Assembly: GCF_031181705.1 (NCBI RefSeq)
Contig: NZ_JAPSKN010000033.1
Coordinates: forward strand, 1 to 42,499
Reading direction: 5' to 3'
Origin: Streptomyces sp.
GTDB lineage: Bacteria > Actinomycetota > Actinomycetes > Streptomycetales > Streptomycetaceae
DNA length: 42,499 nucleotides
Shown: positions 32,360-41,241 of the stretch, in pieces
How positions within the stretch are numbered: position 1 is the first letter of the stretch
Layout: each line of letters begins with the position of its first letter
Notes under the pieces: model-generated
Database searches by the model: none
Seen by the model: only the letters and a program-made list of their open reading frames with translations
What the model was told of the DNA's origin: nothing
Translations under genes and position numbers: made by a program

Positions 32360-33154
32360 GTGTACCGGTTTCTGCTGACGCCCCGATGGTGGGGGATCAA
32401 CATCTTCGTACTGCTGTCGATCCCCTTCTGCATCTTCATGGGGTCCTGGCAGCTGGGCCGGTTCGAGGACCGCGTGCAGGACCACCGCACCGCGGCCGAA
32501 CAGGTCTCCGAGGCCGCGCGCGAGGCGCCGCGGCCGCTGGCGGAGATGCTGCCGGTGACCAAGGCGACGTCCGGCAGGCTGGTCACCGCGAGCGGGCGCT
32601 ACGGCAAGCAGTTGCTGGTGCCGGGGCGGGAGCTCGACGGCAGGCAGGGCTTCTACGTGCTCACGCTGCTGCGCACCGACTCGGGTGAGGCGCTGCCGGT
32701 GGTGCGCGGATGGCTGCCCGGGACCGCCGAAGCGGCGAAGGCACCGGCCGCGCCGCGGGGTGAGGTCACGGTGACCGGGGCGCTGCAGGCGTCGGAGACA
32801 CCCGGGGACAACGGGGTCAGCGCGCAGGGTGGTCTGCCGGCCGGGCAGACCGGGGCGATCAGCGCGGCGTCGCTGGTGAACCTGGTGCCGTACGACGTGT
32901 ACGACGCGTGGGTCACGCTGACGGAGGGCGACTCGGGGATGAAGGCCGTGCCGGCCGCGGCGCCGCCGGACACGGGTCTTGATCTGAAGGCGTTCCAGAA
33001 CCTCGGTTACACCGCCGAGTGGTTCGCCTTCGTGGGGTTCGTGATCTTCATGTGGTTCCGGCTGCTGCGGCGCGAGGTGGAGTTCGCGCGGGACGCGGCG
33101 CTGGGGCTGGTGCCGGACGAGGAGCCGGCCACCGCGGACGCCGGAGCGAAGTGA
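32360..33154 (+). CDS. SURF1-family cytochrome oxidase assembly protein
   Basis: A 264-residue protein with the SURF1 topology: an N-terminal helix (about 13-31) followed by WQLGRFEDR, a large extracytoplasmic domain with PVVRGWLPG and a C-terminal helix (WFAFVGFVIFMWFRLL). SURF1 proteins help insert haem into the aa3-type terminal oxidase. GTG 32360 is chosen because it begins immediately before the first helix; the upstream open frame crosses an 11-base C run and has no start support. It is divergent from the S9 peptidase and convergent with the next gene. Confidence 0.92.
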   Translation: MYRFLLTPRWWGINIFVLLSIPFCIFMGSWQLGRFEDRVQDHRTAAEQVSEAAREAPRPLAEMLPVTKATSGRLVTASGRYGKQLLVPGRELDGRQGFYVLTLLRTDSGEALPVVRGWLPGTAEAAKAPAAPRGEVTVTGALQASETPGDNGVSAQGGLPAGQTGAISAASLVNLVPYDVYDAWVTLTEGDSGMKAVPAAAPPDTGLDLKAFQNLGYTAEWFAFVGFVIFMWFRLLRREVEFARDAALGLVPDEEPATADAGAK

Positions 33155-33285
33155 ACCGGCCGCGCCGCCGGGCCTCTTGATCACGAGCGTTGCCAACAGG
33201 GCCGGGTGGGCCCCCGGCCCGGCCTCAGCGGGGCGCCTCCCCCGGGCTCTCGCCTTCGCTCCCGGCGGGAATCCCCGGGCCCACC

Positions 33286-33305
33286 CGTGCCGCCGCGGCG
33301 GCACG
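33286..33305. terminator. Perfect 20-bp palindrome in a convergent gap
   Basis: CGTGCCGCCG-CGGCGGCACG lies between the ends of SURF1 and the membrane protein at 33323, and could form a short-loop hairpin. A second inverted repeat in the same gap (CGGGTGGGCCC at 33203-33213 against 33277-33287) has a 63-base spacer. Together they are a plausible bidirectional termination zone. Confidence 0.4.
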
Positions 33306-33322
33306 AGTGCGACTGCCCGCGG

Positions 33323-34477
33323 CTACGCCAGCATCCCCGTCCAGTACACCGTCCCCGCGCACGCGTTCGGGACCACGACCGAGGTCGCGCCGGAGCCCGT
33401 GCCGGGCGTGTAGGTGACGGCGACGCTGCCGTCGACCGTGCCGTCCTCCCTGGCCAGTTGCGGGGCCGTGCCCGTCTCGCCGCCCGTGGACGTGCCGGCC
33501 GTGGTCGCCGGGTCCTCCGTGGGGGTCGGGTCGGGGGTGGGGTCGGGGCCGCCGACGCTGCCGCCGTCCGACGGGCAGGTCTCCGAGGGCACCCAGGCGA
33601 ACTTCACGTCGTAGCCGAGGCCCGGCTGGAGCACCAGCTCGGCGGCCTCGAGGGACGGGTCGGGCAGCAGGCCGGCCGCCGCGTCCCCGGCCATGTGCCG
33701 GGCCGAGCCGACCTTGCTGATGTCGGCCGCACCCTGCGGCAGCGCGCTCACCGAGCCGAGGGCGGTGACCGTACAGGCCGCGCCGGAGACGTTGGTGACG
33801 CGGAAGGAGCCGGAGACGGCGCCGGTGGAGTCGGGGGCGTTGCTGCTCCCGGACGCCGGGCCGAGCTGGGCCGCGGTGCAGGCGGGGATGCCGACGGCGG
33901 TGGTGGAGGAGGGGCCGGTGCCCTGGGACGAGCCGGTGCCCGTGCCGGAGCCGTCCTTGCCCTTCTCCTTCTCCTTCTTGTCGTCCTTCTCCTTGCCCTC
34001 GGTCTTGCCCGAGGAGCCGCCCGCGGTGCTCTCCCCGCCGTCGGGGCCCTTGCCCTGGCTCGCGCCGCCCTGGGTCTCGGAGGCGTGGCCGATGGCGGAG
34101 GGGTTGGCGTCGGGGCCGGTGGCGTTGGAGACGTGGACGAGGGCGGGGATGGCGGTGCCGATGAAGAGCGCGGCGGCGGCCGCGCCCACGACAGCCTGCC
34201 GCTTGCGGGTGCGTCGCTGGGGCACCGCCTTGCGCAGGTACTCCAGCGTGCCGTCGCGCGGCTCCACCTCCTGCACCGCCTGGTGCAGCATCGTGCGCAG
34301 GTCCAGCTCGTCCGAGTCGAGCCCCTGGGGGCCCTGGTCGTCGGGGCCGTGGTTCACAGTTCCGTTCCCAGCGTGCGATTGCTTCGGATCTTGCCCGTGC
34401 AGCCTTGTCGGCTCGTGCCACTCGAAGGGCTCGTGCCGGTCGCGCCCGTCACGGCGCGCGCCGTCCGGTTCGTTCAT
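33323..34477 (-). CDS. Single-pass membrane protein paired with the sigma factor
   Basis: A 384-residue protein. The cytoplasmic part (1-about 90) contains LDLRTMLHQAVQEVEPRDGTL, then one membrane helix (about 97-117) after RRTRKRQ, a low-complexity Lys/Glu/Gly linker (KEKDDKKEKEKGK) and an extracellular domain with several Cys. The frame ends in a Pro-Thr-rich segment (PTPDPTPTED). Its ATG 34477 overlaps the sigma factor stop by 4 bases (ATGA). The topology and coupling suggest a regulator of that sigma factor, perhaps anti-sigma-like, but no zinc-binding HxxxCxxC motif was seen, so this is an inference from context only. Confidence 0.8.
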   Translation of the reverse strand: MNEPDGARRDGRDRHEPFEWHEPTRLHGQDPKQSHAGNGTVNHGPDDQGPQGLDSDELDLRTMLHQAVQEVEPRDGTLEYLRKAVPQRRTRKRQAVVGAAAAALFIGTAIPALVHVSNATGPDANPSAIGHASETQGGASQGKGPDGGESTAGGSSGKTEGKEKDDKKEKEKGKDGSGTGTGSSQGTGPSSTTAVGIPACTAAQLGPASGSSNAPDSTGAVSGSFRVTNVSGAACTVTALGSVSALPQGAADISKVGSARHMAGDAAAGLLPDPSLEAAELVLQPGLGYDVKFAWVPSETCPSDGGSVGGPDPTPDPTPTEDPATTAGTSTGGETGTAPQLAREDGTVDGSVAVTYTPGTGSGATSVVVPNACAGTVYWTGMLA

Positions 34478-35148
34478 GCCGGCGCCTCCATGGCCAGCCT
34501 GAGCGCCGCGATCCCGCGCGAGCCGTACGCCTTGACCGAGCCCAGGGATATGCCGAGCGTCTCGGCGACCTGCGCCTCGGTCATGTCCGCGAAGTAGCGC
34601 AGCACCAGCACCTCGCGCTGGCGGCGCTGCAGGCCCTTCATCGCCTTGATGAGCGAGTCGCGCTCCAGCTGGTCGTAGGCGCCTTCCTCGGCGCTGGCCA
34701 TGTCGGGCATGGGCTTCGACAGCAGCTTCAGGCCGAGGATGCGGCGCCGCAGCGCCGAGCGCGAGAGGTTGACGACCGTCTGGCGCAGGTACGCCAGGGT
34801 CTTCTCGGGGTCGCGGACCCGCTTGCGGGCGGAGTGGACACGGATGAAGGCCTCCTGGACGACGTCCTCGCAGGAGGCGGTGTCGTCGAGGAGGAGCGCG
34901 GCGAGACCGAGCAGCGAGCGGTAGTGCGCCCGGTAGGTCTCGGTGAGGTGGTCGACGGTCGTACCGGCCGCGACACCGTCCTCGGCGCCGTCACGCTGGT
35001 TCGGGATGCGGGCCGGCCGCGCTGCGGGCACGGGCGCGATCACCGGCATGCCACCGGGCGTACCGGGCATGCGGGGTCGGAGAGCCGCCGGACGGGGCGG
35101 TCGAAGGACCGTGCCGCGTGCCGCGCTGAAGTCGAGTACCTCTGCCAC
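34474..35148 (-). CDS. SigE-family ECF RNA polymerase sigma factor
   Basis: A 224-residue sigma factor. Residues 1-65 are a Pro/Arg-rich extension. Region 2 (about 66-115) includes DDTASCEDVVQEAFIRVH, and region 4 (about 168-215) includes RQREVLVLRYFADMTEAQVAETLGIS followed by GSVKAYGSRGIAALR. These match the SigE-70 family of streptomycete ECF factors. It directs transcription of a small regulon, and the coupled membrane protein may control it. The N-terminal extension could be shorter if a later start is used. The 419-base gap upstream contains repeats and a strong hairpin. Confidence 0.92.
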   Translation of the reverse strand: MAEVLDFSAARGTVLRPPRPAALRPRMPGTPGGMPVIAPVPAARPARIPNQRDGAEDGVAAGTTVDHLTETYRAHYRSLLGLAALLLDDTASCEDVVQEAFIRVHSARKRVRDPEKTLAYLRQTVVNLSRSALRRRILGLKLLSKPMPDMASAEEGAYDQLERDSLIKAMKGLQRRQREVLVLRYFADMTEAQVAETLGISLGSVKAYGSRGIAALRLAMEAPA

Positions 35149-35306
35149 GCCTGTTGGACACGCTGACCCCCGTGAGGGTTGTACGTGCCGGGCATCTCTT
35201 TCACGCCGACCGTCGCCGTCGACGGTCTACCCGCGTCAGGCAGCACAACCGATGGTGCGTCAAATGCCCTCATGCGTCCCGCTCTTCCCCTATGTCCAGA
35301 TGTGAA

Positions 35307-35346
35307 CGGACGTCCCCACGTCCGGTTCCAGGCGTCCCCACGCCTG
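35307..35346. repeat. Two tandem small hairpins with identical CCCC loops
   Basis: CGGACGT-CCCC-ACGTCCG (35307-35324) and CAGGCGT-CCCC-ACGCCTG (35329-35346) are separated by four bases. Both share the core CGT-CCCC-ACG and lie upstream of the sigma factor gene. They could be a double protein-binding site or RNA hairpins in its leader. Confidence 0.45.
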
Positions 35347-35386
35347 ATGAAGCGCTCCCACGGCCGAAGAGGCGACCGCAAAGACG

Positions 35387-35422
35387 CTCCCCGCCCTCCG
35401 CGCGGTTGCGGAGGGCGGGGAG
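35387..35422. terminator. Strong 15-bp hairpin between asd and the sigma factor
   Basis: A perfect 15-bp stem (35387-35401 with 35408-35422) with a 6-base loop lies 145 bases beyond the asd stop. It would terminate the lysC-asd transcript and shield the sigma factor gene from read-through. TAAAT shortly after it on the plus strand gives only a weak T-tract context. Confidence 0.65.
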
Positions 35423-35567
35423 GTAAATCCTCTGCTGCCGACGGGCCCGGGACAAGTGGTCCGGATCATCGACCAGCTCACATGTCGTCCACAGATCCTA
35501 CAAACCGCCTCTGACATCGGCCCGGGGTTTTGCCGCGGCCGGAGTCCCCGCGCGCCGGCCCCGTCCG

Positions 35568-36653
35568 TCAGGACGGTTCGGCCGCCACCAGCTCGGCGAT
35601 CTGCGCGGTGTTGAGCGCGGAGCCCTTGCGCAGGTTGTCCCCGCACACGAAGAGTTCGAGCGCCGTGGGGTCGTCCAGCGCCCGGCGCACCCGCCCGACC
35701 CAGGTGGGGTCGGTACCGACGACGTCGGCGGGGGTCGGGAACTCCCCGGCCGCCGGGTTGTCGAACAGCACCACCCCGGGCGCCGTGGCGAGGATCTCGC
35801 GGGCCTTGTCGACGGTGACCTCGCCCTCGAAGCGGGCGTGCACGGTCAGGGAGTGCGTGGTGACCACCGGGACGCGCACACAGGTGACGGCCACCGGCAG
35901 CTCGGGCAGCCCGAGGATCTTGCGGGTCTCGCCGCGCACCTTCAGCTCCTCCGAGGACCAGCCGTCGTCCCGGGGCTCACCGGCCCACGGCACGACGTTC
36001 AGCGCGACCGGCTCCGGGAACGGCCCGGTGCGGTCGCCGACGGCCCGCCGTACGTCACCGGGGCTGGTGCCCAGCTCGGTGCCGGCGACCAGGGACAGCT
36101 GCTGCCGCAGGGTCGCCACGCCGGCGCGCCCGGCGCCGCTGACGGCCTGGTACGAGGAGGCGACCAGCTCGCGCAGCCCGAACTCGGCGTGCAGCGCGCC
36201 CAGGGCCACGATCATGGAGAGCGTCGTGCAGCTGGGGTTGGCGACGATGCCGCGCGGGCGCATGCGTACGGCGTGCGGGTTGACCTCGGGCACGACGAGG
36301 GGCACCTCCGGGTCCATCCGGAACGTGCCCGAGTTGTCGACCACCACCGCGCCCTTGGCGGCGGCCAGGGGCACCCACCGCCCGGCGACCTCGTCGGGGA
36401 CGTCGAACAGGGCGACGTCGACGCCGTCGAAGACCTCCTCGGTGAGCGCCAGGACCTCGGTCTGCTCCCCGCGCACGGTCAGCTTGCGGCCGGCCGAGCG
36501 CGGGGAGGCGACGAGTCGGATCTCGCCCCAGATGTCCGCCCGCTGGGACAGGATCTGGAGCAGGACCGTGCCGACGGCTCCGGTCGCTCCCACCACGGCG
36601 AGCGTGGGCCGGCCCGGCCGGCCGGTCCGGCCGCCCCGTCGAAGGTCGGCCAT
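35568..36653 (-). CDS. asd: Aspartate-semialdehyde dehydrogenase
   Basis: A 361-residue enzyme that reduces aspartyl phosphate to aspartate semialdehyde with NADPH, the second step towards lysine, threonine, methionine and diaminopimelate. GATGAVG (22-28) binds the cofactor, NPSCTTL supplies the catalytic Cys142, QAVSGAG follows, and Arg260 and His267 match the substrate-binding and general-base positions. ATG 36653 shares its first base with the lysC stop codon (TGATG), the usual lysC-asd coupling. An in-frame extension upstream is antisense-free but lies within lysC and is rejected. Confidence 0.97.
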   Translation of the reverse strand: MADLRRGGRTGRPGRPTLAVVGATGAVGTVLLQILSQRADIWGEIRLVASPRSAGRKLTVRGEQTEVLALTEEVFDGVDVALFDVPDEVAGRWVPLAAAKGAVVVDNSGTFRMDPEVPLVVPEVNPHAVRMRPRGIVANPSCTTLSMIVALGALHAEFGLRELVASSYQAVSGAGRAGVATLRQQLSLVAGTELGTSPGDVRRAVGDRTGPFPEPVALNVVPWAGEPRDDGWSSEELKVRGETRKILGLPELPVAVTCVRVPVVTTHSLTVHARFEGEVTVDKAREILATAPGVVLFDNPAAGEFPTPADVVGTDPTWVGRVRRALDDPTALELFVCGDNLRKGSALNTAQIAELVAAEPS

Positions 36654-37930
36654 CAGCGGCCGGTGCCCCCGTAGACGACGGCCTCGTCGCTGTCGGAGTC
36701 GAGCCCGAACGCCGAGTGCACGGCGCGGACGGCCTCGGGGACGTCGTCGGCGCGGGTGACGACCGAGATGCGGATCTCGGAGGTCGAGATCAGCTCGATG
36801 TTGACGCCCGCGTCGGACAGGGCCGTGAAGAAGTCGGCCGTGACGCCCGGGTTGGTCTTCATGCCGGCGCCGACGAGGGAGATCTTGCCGATCTGGTCGT
36901 CGTAGCGCAGGGAGTCGAAGCCGATGCCGGCCTTGTTCTTCTCCAGCGCGTCGATGGCCTTGCGGCCCTCGGTCTTCGGCAGCGTGAAGGAGATGTCCGT
37001 CAGGCCCGTGGAGGCGGCGGACACGTTCTGCACGACCATGTCGATGTTGATCTCGGCGTCGGCGATCGTGCGGAAGATCGAGGCCGCCTCGCCCGGCTTG
37101 TCCGGCACGCCGACGACCGTGACCTTGGCCTCGGAGGTGTCGTGCGCGACACCGGAGATGAGAGCCTGCTCCACCTGCTTGTCCCCTTGCTCGATCGGCT
37201 CGCTGCTGACCCACGTGCCCTGCAGTCCGGAGAAGCTGGACCGGACGTGGATCGGGATGTTGTAGCGGCGGGCGTACTCCACGCAGCGGTGGAGCAGCAC
37301 CTTGGACCCGGACGCCGCCAGTTCGAGCATGTCCTCGAAGGAGATCCAGTCGATCTTCCGGGCCTTCTTCACCACGCGCGGGTCGGCGGTGAACACGCCG
37401 TCGACGTCGGTGTAGATCTCGCACACGTCGGCGTCGAGGGCGGCCGCGAGGGCCACCGCCGTGGTGTCGGAGCCGCCGCGGCCGAGGGTGGTGATGTCCT
37501 TGGTGTCCTGGCTGACGCCCTGGAAACCGGCGACGATCGCGATGTTGCCCTCGTCCACCGAGGTCTTGATGCGCCCCGGCGTGACGTCGATGATCCGGGC
37601 TTTGTTGTGGACCGAGTCGGTGATGACACCCGCCTGGCTGCCGGTGAACGACTGGGCCTCGTGACCCAGGTTCTTGATCGCCATGGCCAGCAGGGCCATG
37701 GAGATCCGCTCTCCGGCGGTCAGCAGCATGTCGAGCTCGCGCCCGGCAGGCATCGGGGAAACCTGCTCGGCGAGATCGATCAGCTCGTCCGTCGTGTCGC
37801 CCATCGCGGAAACCACGGCAACCACCTGGTTGCCGTTCTGCTTCGCTTCCACGATCCGCTTGGCGACGCGCTTGATGCCCTCGGCATCGGCTACGGAGGA
37901 GCCTCCGTACTTCTGCACGACAAGGCCCAC
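36653..37930 (-). CDS. lysC: Aspartate kinase
   Basis: A 425-residue aspartokinase, the first and controlling step of the aspartate family pathway. KYGGSSV (7-13) is the nucleotide-binding motif, the kinase domain extends to about 245, and two ACT domains follow (about 265-425) for feedback control by lysine and threonine. GTG 37930 follows GAGGAG. Codon 253 is a GTG (37174) preceded by AAGGGG at 8 bases, in the place where the separate beta subunit starts in Corynebacterium; an internal translation start giving a 173-residue beta subunit is therefore plausible. A TAGACT box at 37991-37996 probably marks the promoter. Confidence 0.97.
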   Translation of the reverse strand: MGLVVQKYGGSSVADAEGIKRVAKRIVEAKQNGNQVVAVVSAMGDTTDELIDLAEQVSPMPAGRELDMLLTAGERISMALLAMAIKNLGHEAQSFTGSQAGVITDSVHNKARIIDVTPGRIKTSVDEGNIAIVAGFQGVSQDTKDITTLGRGGSDTTAVALAAALDADVCEIYTDVDGVFTADPRVVKKARKIDWISFEDMLELAASGSKVLLHRCVEYARRYNIPIHVRSSFSGLQGTWVSSEPIEQGDKQVEQALISGVAHDTSEAKVTVVGVPDKPGEAASIFRTIADAEINIDMVVQNVSAASTGLTDISFTLPKTEGRKAIDALEKNKAGIGFDSLRYDDQIGKISLVGAGMKTNPGVTADFFTALSDAGVNIELISTSEIRISVVTRADDVPEAVRAVHSAFGLDSDSDEAVVYGGTGR

Positions 37931-37990
37931 GTGCGCTCCTCGCTCAATCCGTCTCTATCCGCTCATACGCATTCGTACCGCGGTCGGCTC

Positions 37991-37996
37991 AGTCTA
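37991..37996 (-). promoter_or_regulatory. Predicted -10 box for lysC-asd
   Basis: Minus-strand TAGACT lies 61 bases before the lysC start codon and matches the actinobacterial -10 consensus well. The -35 region is not convincing. The remainder of the 447-base gap between lysC and the PhzF-like gene is GC-rich and holds no gene I can support. Confidence 0.4.
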
Positions 37997-38364
37997 ACGA
38001 GCGTCCGAAAATCCCCTCCGCGATATCGCATGGTGAGATCCGCCGCCCGTCCAGAGGGGCTCCTGCCCATCTGGCCACGGGCCACGCGAGAAAGTGCCCG
38101 GCGTCACAGGCGACCCGCCACCCCGCCCGGTGACCGAGCGGGGCTCCCGGCGGCGGGGGCGCGGGTGACGGGGCCGCCGGGCCGTCGCCCGCCGGGACCG
38201 TGCCGATGGTGCCGCCCGCGGCGACCGACCGCGGGCCGCCCGCGGTGACCGACGTACCGCCGGACGCGCCCCTCGGCCCTCCGTACGGCACCAGCGCCGG
38301 GCCGACCGGCGCGGCGGCGGACGGGGCGCGGGAAAACCCGGGCGCGGGGACACCGTGCGCGCGC

Positions 38365-38370
38365 TACGTT
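38365..38370 (+). promoter_or_regulatory. Predicted -10 box for a leaderless PhzF-like transcript
   Basis: TACGTT ends 7 bases before the ATG at 38378, and there is no ribosome-binding site, so transcription probably begins at or next to the A of the ATG. Leaderless genes are common in Streptomyces. Confidence 0.4.
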
Positions 38371-38377
38371 CGGCGCC

Positions 38378-39214
38378 ATGGAGATACTGCGCTACGTGGC
38401 GTTCAGCACGGATCCCGGGGGCGGCAATCCCGCGGGGGTGGTGCTCGACGCGAGCGGTGCCGACGAGGCGGCGATGCTGGCGGCGGCCGCCGAAGTGGGC
38501 TACTCGGAAACGGCGTTCGTCACCCCGGCCTGCGACGGCTCCCTGGCCGTCAGGTACTTCAGCCCGCTGGCCGAAGTGCCCTTCTGCGGCCACGCCACGG
38601 TCGCGACGGCCGTGGCCCACGCGCAGCGGCACGGCACCGGGCGCCTGCTGCTGCGCACGGCGGCGGGCCTGGTCCCCGTCACGACCGAGCGGGCGGCGGA
38701 CGGCACGCTCGTGGCGACCCTGGTGAGCGTCGCGCCGCGCACGGCGCCGATCGGCGAGGCGGACCTGGCCGAACTCCTGGCCATCCTGGGCTGGTCGGCG
38801 GCCGACCTGGACCCGGACCTGCCGCCGCGCGTGGCCTACGGCGGGGCCTGGCACCCGGTCATCGCCGCCGCGAGCCGGGAGCGGCTGGCCGACCTGGAGT
38901 ACGACATGCCCGCGCTGGCCGCCCTCATGGCCCGCGCCGGCTGGACCACGATCGACCTGGTCCGGCGGGAATCACCCACGGTCTTCCACGCCCGCAACCC
39001 GTTCCCGCCCGGCGGCGTCGTCGAGGATCCGGCGACGGGCGCGGCGGCGGCCGCGTTCGGCGGCTACCTCAGGGAACTCGGACTCGTCACGCCCCCGGTC
39101 ACGCTGACGATCCATCAGGGCGTCGACATGGGACGGCCGAGCGTGATCACGGTGTCGGTGCCGGAGGGCACGGACACCGGAATCGCCGTCACCGGCACGG
39201 CCGTTCCGCTCTGA
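38378..39214 (+). CDS. PhzF-family epimerase/isomerase-like protein
   Basis: A 278-residue protein of the PhzF fold: a duplicated hot-dog-like structure with GNPAGVV (16-22) near the start, the catalytic Glu44 in YSETAFV, FCGHATVATA (about 69-78) and ATGAAAAAFGGYL near the C-terminus. PhzF of phenazine synthesis is an isomerase, but many bacterial relatives have unknown substrates and no phenazine genes occur here. It is divergent from lysC and nearly abuts the DUF5063 gene end-to-end, with 4 bases between stops. Confidence 0.9.
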   Translation: MEILRYVAFSTDPGGGNPAGVVLDASGADEAAMLAAAAEVGYSETAFVTPACDGSLAVRYFSPLAEVPFCGHATVATAVAHAQRHGTGRLLLRTAAGLVPVTTERAADGTLVATLVSVAPRTAPIGEADLAELLAILGWSAADLDPDLPPRVAYGGAWHPVIAAASRERLADLEYDMPALAALMARAGWTTIDLVRRESPTVFHARNPFPPGGVVEDPATGAAAAAFGGYLRELGLVTPPVTLTIHQGVDMGRPSVITVSVPEGTDTGIAVTGTAVPL

Positions 39215-39218
39215 CCGG

Positions 39219-39878
39219 TCACTTGGCCGGGCGCAGCCCCAGCGGGCCCGCGATCTCCTCCGCCATGACCCGGCCCGCCTCGATCTCCAGCGTGTCGTCG
39301 CCCATGCCCTGGTCCGTGTCCAGCCCGTCGAGTTCGGCGAGGGGCTGGTCGAGGCGGACGTGGGCGAGGACCGACTGCAGGGCCCGCAGCGTGGCCGAGG
39401 CGGTGGAGCCCCAGTTGGAGAAGTACGAGAACTGCCACCACCACAGCGCCTCGGTGGTGCGCCCGGCGCGGTAGTGGGCCATGCCGTGGCGCAGGTCCGT
39501 GATGACGTCCGTGAGGTCGTCGGAGATCCGGGCCGGCACGGGGGCCTTGCGGGGCTCGTACGGGTCGAAGACCTCGGAGTAGACGTCGACGGGGTCCAGC
39601 AGGCGGGCCAGGTTCTCGCGCAGCTCGTCGACGTCCGCGTCCGGGCCCGTGTCGGGCTCGTAGCGCTCGTCGGGCACGATGTCCTCGTGCGCGCCGAGCC
39701 GGCCTCCGGCCAGGAGGAGCTGGGAGACCTCCAGGAGGAGGAAGGGCACGGCCGATTCCGGCTCGTCGCCCTTGGCGACCTCCGTGACGGCGACCAGGAA
39801 GCTCTCGATCTGGTCCGCGATCTGGACCGCGAAGTCGTCCGGGTTCTGGCCGGTCGCGTGCAGCGTGGCGTCAGACAT
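39219..39878 (-). CDS. DUF5063 family protein
   Basis: A 219-residue acidic soluble protein, rich in helices, of the DUF5063 family commonly found next to recR in Streptomyces. Recognisable parts are [17 protein letters not shown], a disordered acidic stretch ([18 protein letters not shown]) and [16 protein letters not shown]. No catalytic motif is evident and its function is not known to me. ATG 39878 overlaps the end of recR by 8 bases, so the pair is co-transcribed and probably coupled in translation. Confidence 0.88.
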   Translation of the reverse strand: MSDATLHATGQNPDDFAVQIADQIESFLVAVTEVAKGDEPESAVPFLLLEVSQLLLAGGRLGAHEDIVPDERYEPDTGPDADVDELRENLARLLDPVDVYSEVFDPYEPRKAPVPARISDDLTDVITDLRHGMAHYRAGRTTEALWWWQFSYFSNWGSTASATLRALQSVLAHVRLDQPLAELDGLDTDQGMGDDTLEIEAGRVMAEEIAGPLGLRPAK

Positions 39879-40470
39879 CTAGGAGTCGTCTCCCCTCGAA
39901 GGCGCGGCCGAGCGTGACCTCGTCCGCGTATTCCAGGTCGCCGCCCACCGGGAGGCCGCTGGCCAGGCGGGTGACCTTCAGGCCCATCGGTTTGATCATG
40001 CGGGCGAGGTACGTCGCCGTCGCCTCGCCCTCCAGGTTCGGGTCCGTGGCGAGGATGAGCTCGGTGACGGTGCCGTCGGCGAGACGGGCCAGGAGCTCCC
40101 TGATGCGCAGGTCGTCCGGGCCCACCCCGTCGATCGGGCTGATCGCGCCGCCCAGGACGTGGTACCGGCCCCGGAACTCGCGCGTGCGCTCGATCGCCAC
40201 GACGTCCTTGGGCTCCTCGACCACGCAGATGACGGCCGGGTCGCGGCGGGTGTCGCGGCAGATGTTGCACAGCTCCTCCTGCGCGATGTTGCCGCAGGTC
40301 GCACAGAAGCGGACCTTCGCCTTGACCTCCATCAGTGCCTGCGCGAGACGCCGTACGTCCGTCGGCTCCGCCTGGAGGATGTGGAAGGCGATCCGCTGGG
40401 CGCTCTTGGGACCGACGCCGGGCAGCCGCCCCAGCTCGTCGATCAGGTCCTGGACCACGCCTTCGTACAA
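39871..40470 (-). CDS. recR: Recombination mediator RecR
   Basis: A 199-residue protein of RecFOR-type recombinational repair. The helix-hairpin-helix is at about 10-30 ([18 protein letters not shown]), the four-cysteine zinc site uses Cys56, Cys59, Cys68 and Cys71, and the Toprim domain spans about 78-175 (VVEEPKD). It helps load RecA at single-strand gaps. The start is TTG 40470 with AAGGGC before it, giving the standard family length. It lies about 94 bases downstream of the YbaB-like gene, the usual pairing. Confidence 0.97.
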   Translation of the reverse strand: MYEGVVQDLIDELGRLPGVGPKSAQRIAFHILQAEPTDVRRLAQALMEVKAKVRFCATCGNIAQEELCNICRDTRRDPAVICVVEEPKDVVAIERTREFRGRYHVLGGAISPIDGVGPDDLRIRELLARLADGTVTELILATDPNLEGEATATYLARMIKPMGLKVTRLASGLPVGGDLEYADEVTLGRAFEGRRLLDV

Positions 40471-40564
40471 CGGACTGCCCTTCTGGGATCTTCGAGGCCG
40501 GTACGCGACCTCCCGTACGTACCGTAGTTGTCAGCCGCCTGTCCGAGGAAGGCGGTACGCGGGG

Positions 40565-40906
40565 TCAGAACGGCAGGCCGGGGATGCCGCCGCCGCCCAG
40601 GCCCTGCGCGAGCGGGCCCAGCTTCTGCTGCTGGAGCGCCTGCGCGTTCTCGTTGGCCGCCTGCACGGCCGCCACGACGAGGTCGGCGAGGGTCTCGGTG
40701 TCCTCCGGGTCCACCGCCTTCGGGTCGATCTTCAGGGCCCGCAGTTCGCCGGCGCCGGTGACGGTGGCCTTCACCAGGCCGCCGCCCGCCTGCCCGTCGA
40801 CCTCCGTCTGCGCCAGTTCCTCCTGCGCCCGCGCCAGGTCCTGCTGCATCTTCTGGGCCTGCTGAAGCAGCTGCTGCATGTTGGGCTGGCCACCACCGGG
40901 GATCAC
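40565..40906 (-). CDS. YbaB/EbfC-family nucleoid-associated protein
   Basis: A 113-residue protein of the YbaB/EbfC family, small DNA-binding proteins usually encoded with recR. An N-terminal helix rich in Gln and Met ([15 protein letters not shown]) leads into [20 protein letters not shown], the conserved core, and ends in a Gly-rich tail. GTG 40906 follows AAGGAG; ATG 40879 would shorten it by 9 residues. The 335 bases upstream (40907-41241) include a 13-bp tandem repeat (41158-41183) and otherwise nothing that I can identify as a gene. Confidence 0.93.
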   Translation of the reverse strand: MIPGGGQPNMQQLLQQAQKMQQDLARAQEELAQTEVDGQAGGGLVKATVTGAGELRALKIDPKAVDPEDTETLADLVVAAVQAANENAQALQQQKLGPLAQGLGGGGIPGLPF

Positions 40907-41157
40907 GATCAGCTCCTTGCTCGGTACGGGTTTTCCCGTTCGGCACGAGCCTACGTGGTCGCGCCTGCCGTCGCCCCGGCACTCTTTCGAGTGAGTCCCC
41001 CTCGCGCCCCATAACCGATCAAGGAATACTTCCGGGCGGAAAAGCGGCGAAAGCCACGCCTTCGCCACCCATAGGGGGGTAGGAAGGGTCCGGCGCGATC
41101 CGGACGCGGACCTCACGTGTCATGCGTGTCGGGTGTGTCACGTGGGTCGGTCGTCGT

Positions 41158-41183
41158 GTCGGTGGGTCGCGTCGGTGGGTCGC
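41158..41183 (+). repeat. Tandem 13-bp direct repeat
   Basis: GTCGGTGGGTCGC occurs twice in direct succession in the gap between the YbaB-like gene and the SLATT-like gene. Related GGGTCGGTC sequence lies just before it. It may be an activator site or simply replication slippage in GC-rich DNA. Confidence 0.5.
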
Positions 41184-41241
41184 GCAGCGTGATCGGTGAG
41201 CGCACCGTGCGTGGTCGTTCGTGGTCAGTAGGGAGTGCCGG

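Noticed and set aside
38378..39214. Phenazine biosynthesis gene
   Set aside because: The fold is PhzF-like, but no other phenazine genes occur in the window and such proteins are common with other or unknown roles.
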